Positions 5,723 through 13,164 of a DNA stretch of 18,511 nucleotides are shown piece after piece. Location: the NCBI GenBank assembly GCA_022739095.1, contig JAIJEI010000018.1, positions 1-18,511 of the forward strand. Reading direction: 5' to 3'. The DNA is from Bifidobacterium sp. GTDB taxonomy: Bacteria; Actinomycetota; Actinomycetes; Actinomycetales; Bifidobacteriaceae. Every line of letters begins with the position of its first letter. Within the stretch, counting starts at the first letter, position 1. The notes beneath the pieces are model-generated. The model worked only from the letters and a program-made list of their open reading frames with translations. It searched no databases and was not told the DNA's origin. The position numbers and the translations under genes are program-made.

Positions 5723-7018
5723 CTAGGCGCCCAAGGTCGCGATCGGCACGACGAGTATGCCGTCGGCACGACGGTAGGCCCGGCTCCCACGGCCGGTGAG
5801 GAACATCAGGAACTCCGGTTCGCGTACCTGCGCCATGGGATTGCCACAGATCTTATCGCGGAACGCCTTGAGTTTAGCCGCATTCTCATCGGTAACCTTC
5901 AGATCGCTGAGCTTCACTTCGATGACGCCCCATCGGCCGTCGGACAGTTCGATGACGACGTCGACCTCCAGACCCGTATTGTCACGGTAATACGCGATGC
6001 GATTGCCGGCGCCGGGCATGGCCGACAGGTACACGTTCAGGTCACGCACGCACAACGTCTCGAACAGGTCGCCGAGGGTCTGGGTGTCACGCAGCAGCAT
6101 CCCGGGCACTGTGCCGAGCACGGCCGCGGGCAGCGAGGGGTCCACGAAATACCGCTTGGGCTTCGTGCGGACCCTGCTCCTGGCCCGCAGCGGAGGCTCC
6201 CATCCTTCCAGATCCGTAAGCAGATACAGCTTCTTGAGCATTTCGAGATAGCTTTTCACCGTCTGCACATCCGGTTCGCGCCTCTCGTCGCCGTAGGCCA
6301 TATCCGCCGCAAGCGTCTTGTACTTTGGAGCCTGCGCGACGTTGACCGCAAGCGCGCGCATCAGGTCCCGCGTGGTTTCCGGGCTTTTGTTCAGCTTCGG
6401 CACGTTGACGTCCAACACGCTCTTGATGTACTCACCAGGGATCTCCAACGCGAATTCATCATCGAGGCCGAGGCCTGCGGGCCATCCGCCCCGGCAGCAC
6501 CATACGGCGACGTCCTCGATGCCGGTGGCGCATGCGGCGGGCTCGAACTCCCCCTCGAAGAGCCGGGACAGGCTGACCCTGCCCGTGGACTGCCCGGATT
6601 CGGACAGGCTCATGGGCCACATACGCAGGCGGGCGATGCGCCCCGTGCCGCTGTGATGAATCAAATTACTGTCCTTCGGAACCGCGGAACCGGTGAGGAT
6701 CAGCTGCCCCTTGCGGTTCGCGTTGTCGTCGACGTGCCGCCGCGCGGCGTCCCACACCTGCGGCACGTCCTGCCATTCATCCACCAGATGGGGTTCCGCT
6801 CCCATCAGCACCAACGAGGGATCGTTCTGGGCCGCGTCGTAGGTCGCAGCGTCGTCCAGACGGTCGACGCTCCTCGACCGGGAGAGCGCGGTCCATGTCT
6901 TCCCGCACCATTTCGGGCCCACGATCTCCACCGCGCCGAAGGCCCTGAGCAGTTTGTCCAACCTGCCGTCCACCACCCGGCGGCGGTAGTCGGCCGGCGT
7001 CAACGTGTCGCCCGGCAT
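5723..7018 (-). CDS. ATPase with AAA_14 and DUF4143 domains
   Basis: A 431-residue protein from the preferred start. Walker A GPKWCGKT is at about residues 34-41 and Walker B HLVDEWQDVP at about 77-86, where the DEWQ form is typical of AAA_14. The C-terminal DUF4143 region ends with a PD-(D/E)XK-like signature, EVDVV at about 351 and VIEVKLS at about 365. An ATG at 7034-7036 would add six residues but touches its ribosome binding site; the ATG at 7016-7018 has GGAGG (7026-7030) seven bases upstream and is chosen. These ATPases are common as solitary, variably present genes in gut bacteria and their role is unresolved. The gene is intact, differs in sequence from the ATPase at 307-1716 but shares its architecture of P-loop followed by nuclease-like tail, and is preceded by four 23-bp direct repeats. 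Confidence 0.9.
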   Translation of the reverse strand: MPGDTLTPADYRRRVVDGRLDKLLRAFGAVEIVGPKWCGKTWTALSRSRSVDRLDDAATYDAAQNDPSLVLMGAEPHLVDEWQDVPQVWDAARRHVDDNANRKGQLILTGSAVPKDSNLIHHSGTGRIARLRMWPMSLSESGQSTGRVSLSRLFEGEFEPAACATGIEDVAVWCCRGGWPAGLGLDDEFALEIPGEYIKSVLDVNVPKLNKSPETTRDLMRALAVNVAQAPKYKTLAADMAYGDERREPDVQTVKSYLEMLKKLYLLTDLEGWEPPLRARSRVRTKPKRYFVDPSLPAAVLGTVPGMLLRDTQTLGDLFETLCVRDLNVYLSAMPGAGNRIAYYRDNTGLEVDVVIELSDGRWGVIEVKLSDLKVTDENAAKLKAFRDKICGNPMAQVREPEFLMFLTGRGSRAYRRADGILVVPIATLGA

Positions 7019-7056
7019 ATCACGGCCTCCAATCATTCCTCCCTCGCATAACCAAC

Positions 7057-7140
7057 GATATCGATTTTACAAGATTCACATTCCCTGTTTTACAACTTTC
7101 CGATTCCCGATTTTACCATACTCTGATTCCCTGTTTTGCA
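7057..7140. repeat. Four 23-bp-spaced direct repeats in the ATPase promoter region
   Basis: Copies of a 15-bp core start at 7057, 7080, 7103 and 7126, exactly 23 bp apart. They read ATTCCCTGTTTTACA (7080), ATTCCCGATTTTACC (7103) and ATTCCCTGTTTTGCA (7126), with a degenerate first copy ending TCGATTTTACA (7061-7071). On the minus strand, toward the ATPase gene, the core reads TGTAAAAYMGGGAAT. The spacing of about two helical turns puts all copies on one face of the DNA. They lie 39-122 bp upstream of the ATPase start and so cover its promoter. Confidence 0.75.
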
Positions 7141-7484
7141 GAACACGGATGTCGCCCGCCGCCGGGCACGTCGATCGGCGCGGGAAGGCGGATCGTTTAC
7201 GACCCTCACCGCTCGCCACTGATTCGTTCTCAGCAGAACAAATGCAACACTTCCTGCTGTCTGGCGATACCGGAGCATTCGAACTATTCGACGGCCTTGG
7301 GTTACCGAACTGCGGAGCGGATACATTTTTCTGGCACAGGCAACCTTGTACTCTCATCAATCACCTTTCGCCCCGCCCCGCCATCCGAGCAGGAATGGTG
7401 ACGGTGCCGGCCGAACAAGCCGCCCCCGGCGGGCCAGCCATTACGATGGGTGGCGTAGTTTATCCGGTGACAGGAAAGGGTATT
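7141..7484. other. Leader region before the Rpf-like gene, no gene recognised
   Basis: The reading frame of the downstream gene stays open through this stretch, but its translation has no recognisable domain or signal sequence and no good ribosome binding site until 7472. The region presumably holds the promoter and 5' leader of the rpf-rsmA-ispE unit. I looked for a c-di-AMP (ydaO) riboswitch, which controls rpf genes in other Actinobacteria, and saw no convincing match. Confidence 0.5.
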
Positions 7485-8996
7485 ATGGCACGGCGTTGGA
7501 CCCCGCAGCGGTTTGTTACACTGCGCCGCATCCGCGTAATCGCCTGTATCGCGGCGACCAGCATCGCGCTGGCTGGATCATTTGCGTTCACCGCGCGTAA
7601 ATCCGTGGCCCTCAACATCAACGGGCAAACCACCCAAGTCACCACATATGCGATGACGGCCACCCGTCTTCTGGAGGAACGAGGGGTGGATATCAAGACC
7701 CACGATATCGTCACCACCTCGTCCGGCGACCAGCTCACCAATCATGCCGTGGTCACCGTGCAGTCCGCCTACCAGACCACTATCAACATCGACGGCATGT
7801 CCGTTCCCTTCTGGACCGTGGCCACCAGCGCCGACCAGCTGCTGGGATTCTTCGAGGAAAACCAGAACAACGCCACAAAAATCACCGTCGACATCGACAA
7901 TGTATACAACCAGCTCACCGGCGGACTGGTCATCAATCAGGATGGCCCGGTCACCGTCATTGCGGACGGCAAGACTTCCGTGGCCCCCAACGGCAAACTG
8001 CCCGCGGCCTCCATTCTTGACTCCAAAGGCATCGTGCTGAACAAAGAGGACCGTGTGAGCGTCGAAAAGGACGGCGATACCACTATCCTGCGCGTACGGC
8101 GCGTGACGCATGGCGAGGAGATGCGCACAGCCGTAGTGCCATACTCCACACAAACCATCATCGACTCCAATCTGCCTGAGGGCCAGTCGGAAATCCGCCA
8201 GCAAGGCGTCAATGGCGAGAAAACCCAGGTGTATAACGTCACGTATGTCGATGGCGTGGCCGAATCGGAGACGCTGAAATCCGAAACCGTCACCACGATG
8301 GCCATCGACCAGATCATCGCCGTAGGTGCCGCCAAGTCTGATACTGATAAGGGTTCCGATAAAGGTTCCGACAAGAAATCCGACTCCGCCGATAACGGCA
8401 AGGCTGATTCCGGTTCCAACAATCAGCACGAGTCGTTCGGCAACAATGCCAACGACACAGGCGACAAGAACAACAGCAGCTCTGGCAACAACACGAACAC
8501 CGATACCAACAACAATGCCGGCAACACCGGCGGCAACAACTCCGGCAACACCGGCAACTCCGGCAATACTGGTAACACTGGTAATTCCGGTAATTCCGGT
8601 AACACCGGCAGCGGTACGAACAACAATTCCGGCTCTTCCGGCTCCGATTCAGGCACAACCACCACGCCTTCCGGCCGACTCTGGCATGCGACCGTAGCCC
8701 AAGCACAGGCCTATGCCGCCGGCGCCGCGGCCCAACGCGGATGGACGGGCAACGACTGGGATTGTCTGGTCAAACTGTGGAACCGCGAGTCCAGCTGGCT
8801 GTGGTATGCCGAAAACGCGAGCTCCGGTGCCTACGGCATTCCTCAGTCGCTACCAGCAGACAAAATGGCTGCGTTCGGTGCCAATTACCGTGACGATGCC
8901 GCCGTACAGATCGATTGGGGTCTGTGGTACATCGCACAAGCCTATGGCAGCCCGTCCAAGGCATGGCAACATTCCGAACAAGTCGGTTGGTACTGA
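7485..8996 (+). CDS. Rpf-like secreted cell-wall enzyme: DUF348, G5 and transglycosylase-like domains
   Basis: A 503-residue exported or membrane-anchored protein with the RpfB layout. A basic N-terminus and one hydrophobic segment (about 15-36) precede DUF348-like repeats (about 40-195) and a G5 domain (about 203-280). A Gly/Asn/Ser/Thr linker (about 284-396) leads to a lysozyme-like domain (398-503) with WDCLVKLWNRESSW; E435 is the likely catalytic acid, followed by SSGAYGIPQSLP and QIDWGLWYI. It should cleave peptidoglycan glycan strands during growth or division. ATG 7485 is chosen because AGGAAAGGG (7472-7480) precedes it; an in-frame ATG at 7395 is possible but poorly placed. It lies 32 bp before rsmA, as in other Actinobacteria where rpfB, ksgA and ispE cluster. 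The C-terminal catalytic domain is of a lytic-transglycosylase type rather than a close copy of mycobacterial Rpf. Confidence 0.9.
   Translation: MARRWTPQRFVTLRRIRVIACIAATSIALAGSFAFTARKSVALNINGQTTQVTTYAMTATRLLEERGVDIKTHDIVTTSSGDQLTNHAVVTVQSAYQTTINIDGMSVPFWTVATSADQLLGFFEENQNNATKITVDIDNVYNQLTGGLVINQDGPVTVIADGKTSVAPNGKLPAASILDSKGIVLNKEDRVSVEKDGDTTILRVRRVTHGEEMRTAVVPYSTQTIIDSNLPEGQSEIRQQGVNGEKTQVYNVTYVDGVAESETLKSETVTTMAIDQIIAVGAAKSDTDKGSDKGSDKKSDSADNGKADSGSNNQHESFGNNANDTGDKNNSSSGNNTNTDTNNNAGNTGGNNSGNTGNSGNTGNTGNSGNSGNTGSGTNNNSGSSGSDSGTTTTPSGRLWHATVAQAQAYAAGAAAQRGWTGNDWDCLVKLWNRESSWLWYAENASSGAYGIPQSLPADKMAAFGANYRDDAAVQIDWGLWYIAQAYGSPSKAWQHSEQVGWY
8521..8608 (+). repeat. In-frame GGYAAYWCY tandem repeat in the linker of the Rpf-like gene
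   Basis: The DNA repeats the nine-base unit GGYAAYWCY (Gly-Asn-Thr/Ser), including runs such as GGTAATTCCGGTAATTCC. It encodes the flexible linker before the catalytic domain. Unit-number changes would keep the frame, so linker length could vary between strains. Confidence 0.75.
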
Positions 8997-9028
8997 TCGG
9001 TTACGAAGCCTACAAGGAACACACGCTT

Positions 9029-9955
9029 ATGAACGACACCATTCCCGCCACCGGTCACCTGTTAGGTGCCGCCGATATCCGTCGTATCGCGGCCGATGCC
9101 GGCATCAGCCCCACCAAGAAATTCGGGCAGAACTTCGTCATCGACCCCGGCACGGTCCGTCGTATCGTACGCGAGGCGGGAGTGACCGCTGCCGATCATG
9201 TCATGGAAGTCGGCCCCGGCCTGGGGTCGTTGACGCTGGCGATTCTGGAAACCGGCGCCACCATGACCGCAGTCGAAATCGATCCGCCGTTGGCCGAACG
9301 ACTGCCGGGCACAGTCGCCGAATTCATGCCCGAAGCCACGTCACGACTCACCGTCGTCAATCGGGATGCCTTAACCGTCACCCCGGAGAACGTGCCTGAT
9401 TTCAGCGATGACGCATCATTTACGCTGGTCGCCAATCTGCCGTACAACGTGGCCACGCCGATTCTGCTCACGCTGTTGGAGCGTTTCGACAACCTCGGCT
9501 CGTTCTTGGTGATGGTGCAGAAAGAGGTGGCCGATAGACTCGCCGCCAAGCCCGGTTCCAAGATCTACGGCACGCCGAGCGTGAAGCTCGCCTGGTATGG
9601 CACCGCCGAACGGGTGGGCACCATCGGCCGCAATGTGTTCTGGCCGGCTCCCAATGTGGATTCCGCACTCGTCAAATTCACCCGGTATCAGGCCGATGAC
9701 CCGGCCGCCCCGGGAGCTGCGAACAGCACAGCCGACGGCGGCGCACAACGGGAACTCGTATTTCGTCTGATCGATGCGGCGTTCGGCCAGCGTCGCAAGA
9801 CCCTGCACGCGGCATTGAAGACCATTGCGCCCTCCGAGGCATTCTCCATCGCCGGCATCGATCCGACCCGTCGAGGAGAGACGCTCACCATCGCCGAATT
9901 CACCGCCCTGGCCAAGGCCATCGAATCGTGTGGAGATGGAGATGAGGCACAATGA
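9029..9955 (+). CDS. rsmA: 16S rRNA (adenine1518-N6/adenine1519-N6)-dimethyltransferase RsmA (KsgA)
   Basis: A 308-residue SAM-dependent methyltransferase that dimethylates two adjacent adenines near the 3' end of 16S rRNA, a late step in small-subunit assembly; loss gives kasugamycin resistance. Visible family motifs are KKFGQNF (30-36), the SAM-binding motif EVGPGLGSLT (60-69), AVEID (81-85) and the catalytic NLPYN (136-140). Length is normal. ATG 9029 is chosen, with AAGGA (9014-9018) upstream. The stop overlaps the ispE start (ATGA at 9952-9955), so the two are translationally coupled. Confidence 0.97.
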   Translation: MNDTIPATGHLLGAADIRRIAADAGISPTKKFGQNFVIDPGTVRRIVREAGVTAADHVMEVGPGLGSLTLAILETGATMTAVEIDPPLAERLPGTVAEFMPEATSRLTVVNRDALTVTPENVPDFSDDASFTLVANLPYNVATPILLTLLERFDNLGSFLVMVQKEVADRLAAKPGSKIYGTPSVKLAWYGTAERVGTIGRNVFWPAPNVDSALVKFTRYQADDPAAPGAANSTADGGAQRELVFRLIDAAFGQRRKTLHAALKTIAPSEAFSIAGIDPTRRGETLTIAEFTALAKAIESCGDGDEAQ

Positions 9956-10902
9956 GTCCGGTAATCTCACATCCACGCCCAGCCGCTGCCCGACATCAGT
10001 TCGATGAGCTCTCCCCCATCACCATTACGGTGGATTGCCCGGCGAAAACCAATCTCACCTTGGAAGTGGGACCTGCTCACGACGAATGGGGCGGACGCCA
10101 CGAACTGGACACCACCTACTGCGCAATCGGCGTATACGACACCGTCACCGCAACCGCCAAGCAACCCGGAGCGGGATTCTCTCTGGAGCTCGAAGGCGCT
10201 TATTTGGGCGACTTGGCCTCCTCACGCAGCAACATGCGCCGCAACCATGCGGTACTGGCCCTCTTCGCCATGGCCCAGGCGGCCGAACACGAGCCGGATG
10301 TGGCGTTGACCATCACCAAGCGCATTCCCGTGGGCGCCGGACTAGGCGGCGGTTCAGCCGACGCCGCGGCGACCATGCTGGCAGTCAATCGTCTCTGGGA
10401 GCTGAACTGGCCCATAGAGCGCCTGCGCACCATTGCCGCCACGTTGGGCGCGGATATGCCGTTCTGCCTGACCGGTGGCCTTGCATACGGCACCGGTTTC
10501 GGCGAACGCATCACGGATATCGCCCCCGGCAGCCGCGATGAGCTGGCACTGATAGAACAGGGATTCAGCGGCGAAGTATTGGTCGGCGCATACCAGTCGC
10601 AACTCAGCACTCCTGAGGTCTACCACACCTTTGACATCGTGGGTGCCGCAGAAGGCGACCGCAATCATCTGCAGGCTGCGGCAATCAGCCTGCATCCCCG
10701 CAGCGGGCAGGCCATCGACGCCGCCACGCAGGCGGGTGCCAGCCATGCATTCGTCTCCGGATCCGGCCCCTCAGTGGTCGCTTTCGCCGCCGACGAGGCA
10801 GCAGCACAACGCATTATCGATGTGTGGCGAGATACGGCTGTGGTCGATCGCATTATTCGAGCCAAATCTCCCGCATACCCCAATATCGGCGTCAGACAGT
10901 GA
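9952..10902 (+). CDS. ispE: 4-diphosphocytidyl-2-C-methyl-D-erythritol kinase IspE
   Basis: A 316-residue GHMP-superfamily kinase that phosphorylates CDP-methylerythritol with ATP in the MEP isoprenoid pathway, feeding undecaprenyl-phosphate synthesis for the cell wall. Visible motifs are PAKTNL with catalytic-type Lys (30-35), the glycine-rich ATP loop PVGAGLGGGSADAAA (126-140), GADMPFCLTGG (166-176) with the catalytic Asp, and a C-terminal FVSGSGPSVVAF. Its start overlaps the rsmA stop by ATGA. The N-terminus is about 20 residues longer than in many homologues, so a slightly later start is possible, but the ATGA overlap supports this one. Confidence 0.96.
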   Translation: MSPVISHPRPAAARHQFDELSPITITVDCPAKTNLTLEVGPAHDEWGGRHELDTTYCAIGVYDTVTATAKQPGAGFSLELEGAYLGDLASSRSNMRRNHAVLALFAMAQAAEHEPDVALTITKRIPVGAGLGGGSADAAATMLAVNRLWELNWPIERLRTIAATLGADMPFCLTGGLAYGTGFGERITDIAPGSRDELALIEQGFSGEVLVGAYQSQLSTPEVYHTFDIVGAAEGDRNHLQAAAISLHPRSGQAIDAATQAGASHAFVSGSGPSVVAFAADEAAAQRIIDVWRDTAVVDRIIRAKSPAYPNIGVRQ

Positions 10903-10948
10903 CGCTAAGGTAGCAACCAGCCACCCGACCCATGAAAGAAGTCCACCG

Positions 10949-11578
10949 ATGACGTATCAGGTTGATGAACGTGAAGCCCGCAAGGCGTACGTGCGCCAAC
11001 GCCAGACCATCGTCTTTTCCATCAGCGGCGCGGTATTGGCAGTAGTGCTGGTCATAGCCCTACTGTTCAATTTCCACGTTTTCGGTCTCGGCGAAGTGGA
11101 GACTCCGGTCAGACAGCCGAATTACGGCAACGCGGCGCCGTGCGCGGTCAAGGACAACAGCGGCAAAGCGCGATACGTGTCCAACGCTTCGGTCGGCATT
11201 CGCGTGATGAACGGCACCTCTCACGGCCAATTCGCCAAGGCCGTGGGTGAAGCTTTGGCCAATCGTGGATTCAGCGTGCAGAAAATCGATAACTATTCCA
11301 GCACCGGCGTTGAACGCACCACCATCTACTTCGGCAAGAACGCCATTAATCAGGCGTATACGCTGATCGGCAATTTCACCGACGCTACCATGATCATGAC
11401 GGCTCGCGAGGATCAGCTCATCGATGTGGTCATCGGCGCCACGTTCAACGATCTGCAGGACATCAAGTCCTCCCCACAATCCGGTAAGGCCATCACCAAT
11501 ATCGAGGGTTGCAAGGCCGCCGACAGCATGACCAAGCTGCCCGCCGACACCAAGCACGACGCTTATACAGCGCAGTAA
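10949..11578 (+). CDS. LytR C-terminal domain (LytR_C) membrane protein
   Basis: A 209-residue protein with a charged cytoplasmic N-terminus, one transmembrane helix (about 21-42) and an extracellular LytR_C-like domain (about 79-170), with IRVMNGT followed by AKAVGEALANRGFSVQKID and TTIYFG. LytR_C domains occur at the end of LytR-CpsA-Psr cell-wall ligases and also alone, as here; the stand-alone function is unknown. ATG 10949 has AAAGAAG about seven bases upstream. A gap of 46 bp to ispE and a terminator just downstream make it the last gene of the unit. Confidence 0.85.
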   Translation: MTYQVDEREARKAYVRQRQTIVFSISGAVLAVVLVIALLFNFHVFGLGEVETPVRQPNYGNAAPCAVKDNSGKARYVSNASVGIRVMNGTSHGQFAKAVGEALANRGFSVQKIDNYSSTGVERTTIYFGKNAINQAYTLIGNFTDATMIMTAREDQLIDVVIGATFNDLQDIKSSPQSGKAITNIEGCKAADSMTKLPADTKHDAYTAQ

Positions 11579-11602
11579 GGCGCATACAGCTTTATCTTTG
11601 CG

Positions 11603-11642
11603 AAAAACCGTACGCTGACACGTATTCAGCGTACGTTTTTTT
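11603..11642. terminator. Bidirectional intrinsic terminator
   Basis: CGTACGCTGA (11609-11618) pairs perfectly with TCAGCGTACG (11626-11635) around a 7-nt loop. Plus strand is followed by seven T (11636-11642), and five A at 11603-11607 give a T-tract on the minus strand. It lies between the convergent LytR_C and cca genes and should serve both. Confidence 0.92.
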
Positions 11643-11662
11643 GGTATCGGACTAGTACCGGA

Positions 11663-13078
11663 CTACTGAATCTCGGCGTACCAGCGCTTGAGTTCTTCGA
11701 CGGCCACATCGTGGTCCACCGGACCGTTATCCAAGCGGTATTCCAACATGTGCTTGTAGGCGCGGCCGATCATCGGGCCGGGCTCCAGGCCCAGCAACTC
11801 CATAATTTCGTTGCCGTCCAGATCCGGGCGAATCGCGTCGAAGTCCTCTTTCTTCTTGAGTTCGCGGACGCGCTCCTCCATCTCATCCATGGCCTGGGAG
11901 AAGATCATCGCCTTGCGCTTGTTCTGCGTGGTGGCATCCGCGCGCGTCAAACGGTTCAGCCGCTCGTAGAGGTGCCCGGCATCCTTGACATACCGGCGTA
12001 CGGCCGAGTCGGTCCAAGGCTCGTCCACATAACCGTGGAAACGCAGGTGCATATTCACCAGTTCCGAGACGTCCTCGACCAGATGGTGGTCAAAACGCAG
12101 CGCCCTCAAGCGCTTGCGGGTCATTTTGGCACCCACCGCGTCATGGTGGTGGAAGCTCACTTTGCCGCCCGGCTCGAACCGGCGGGTCTTCGGCTTGCCG
12201 ATATCGTGCATCACGGCGGCCAAGCGCAGCGTCAGGTCGGGGGCGGGCACCGGGCCGTCCGGGCCGGTTTCCAGGGCGATAGCACGTTCAAGCACAATCA
12301 TCGTGTGCTCGAAGACGTCCTTGTGGCGGTGGTGTTCGTCGATCTGCAGTTGCAGGGCCGGAATTTCCGGGAAGACGATGTCCGCAAGACCGGATTCGAC
12401 CAACGCCTCAAGGCCGGCGCGCGGACGGTCGGAGAGCAGCAACTTGGTCAGTTCGTCGCGCACACGCTCGGCGGATACGATGTCGATACGGTCGCGCATC
12501 GAGGTAATCGCCTCGGCCACGTCCGGCGCGATACGGAAGCCCAGCTGGGCCACGAATCGCACGGCGCGCATCATACGCAACGGATCGTCGTCAAAGGACT
12601 GTCGCGGATCCACCGGCGTACGCAACTCGCCCTTGGACAGATCGCTGGCACCACCGAACGGGTCCACGAATTGCAGGTCGGGCACGCGCAGGGCCATCGC
12701 GTTGACGGTGAAGTCGCGGCGGGACAGGTCGCCCTCAAGCGTGTCGCCATAATTGACCTCGGGCTTACGCGAGTCCGGGTCGTACGTGTCGGAGCGATAG
12801 GTGGTGACCTCCACCTTGACCTCGGTACCGTCCGGGCGGCGGTGCATGGCACCCAGCGTGCCGAACTTGCGCCCCATGTCCCAGAAGCCGTCATGCCCCC
12901 ACCGGCGCAGTATCGGCTCGAACTGCTCAGGCCGTGCGGATGAGCAGAAGTCCAAATCGTGGCTCTTTCTATGGAGCAGCAAATCCCTGACCGGGCCGCC
13001 GACCAATGCCAGCTCGTAACCCTGTTCGGCGAACAGTCGACCAAGTTCGATGGCTTCGGGCCATACTTCGAAATCCAA
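11663..13078 (-). CDS. cca: CCA tRNA nucleotidyltransferase
   Basis: A 471-residue class II tRNA nucleotidyltransferase that adds or repairs the 3' CCA of tRNAs. The catalytic head shows LVGGPVRDLLL (25-35) and DLDF (41-44, metal-binding aspartates), then RRDFTVNAMA (120-129) and DDDPLRMMRAVRF (163-175). An HD domain follows, with HRHKDVFEHT (250-259) and HDIGKP (291-296), as is usual in actinobacterial enzymes (compare mycobacterial PcnA). The start is TTG at 13076-13078, supported by GGAAGG six bases upstream; the next methionine is too far inside the catalytic domain. The tRNA-Thr in this window lacks an encoded CCA, so the enzyme is needed for it. Divergent from the Nudix operon. Confidence 0.95.
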   Translation of the reverse strand: MDFEVWPEAIELGRLFAEQGYELALVGGPVRDLLLHRKSHDLDFCSSARPEQFEPILRRWGHDGFWDMGRKFGTLGAMHRRPDGTEVKVEVTTYRSDTYDPDSRKPEVNYGDTLEGDLSRRDFTVNAMALRVPDLQFVDPFGGASDLSKGELRTPVDPRQSFDDDPLRMMRAVRFVAQLGFRIAPDVAEAITSMRDRIDIVSAERVRDELTKLLLSDRPRAGLEALVESGLADIVFPEIPALQLQIDEHHRHKDVFEHTMIVLERAIALETGPDGPVPAPDLTLRLAAVMHDIGKPKTRRFEPGGKVSFHHHDAVGAKMTRKRLRALRFDHHLVEDVSELVNMHLRFHGYVDEPWTDSAVRRYVKDAGHLYERLNRLTRADATTQNKRKAMIFSQAMDEMEERVRELKKKEDFDAIRPDLDGNEIMELLGLEPGPMIGRAYKHMLEYRLDNGPVDHDVAVEELKRWYAEIQ

Positions 13079-13164
13079 TGGGCACCTTCCCGCGTGCGAC
13101 GTTTTTCTGCCCTACCAGCATACCGTTACCCCACCTGCACACGGGGTTGAGTAAGGTGGAGAAT
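13079..13164. promoter_or_regulatory. Divergent promoter region between cca and the Nudix operon
   Basis: The 86-bp gap must hold both promoters. I cannot assign convincing -35/-10 pairs: TATGCT on the minus strand (about 13117-13122) is the best -10 candidate for cca. Ribosome binding sites are clear on both sides (GGAAGG for cca; GGTGGAG for the Nudix gene). Confidence 0.4.

Noticed and set aside
5536..5799. Plus-strand frame of 87 codons before and across the end of the second ATPase gene
   Set aside because: It overlaps the ATPase gene, is rich in Arg/Gly/Asp of low complexity, lacks a good ribosome binding site and matches no family I know.
5660..7051. Plus-strand frame of 463 codons
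   Set aside because: It is the antisense shadow of the AAA_14/DUF4143 ATPase; the minus strand has all family motifs.
7057..7140. The 23-bp repeats as a CRISPR array
   Set aside because: The spacer parts are only 8 bp, the repeats vary, and there are no cas genes; a promoter-site array fits better.
7005..7484. Upstream extension of the Rpf-like protein by 160 residues
   Set aside because: It would put the signal/anchor segment in the middle of the protein and crosses the repeat array; the start at 7485 has the ribosome binding site.
8314..8706. Minus-strand frame encoding a striking Cys/Arg-rich protein
   Set aside because: It is the reverse reading of the GGYAAYWCY linker repeat of the Rpf-like gene; the composition is an artefact of the repeat.
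11711..12943. Plus-strand frame of 410 codons
   Set aside because: Antisense shadow of cca, which shows all catalytic motifs on the minus strand.
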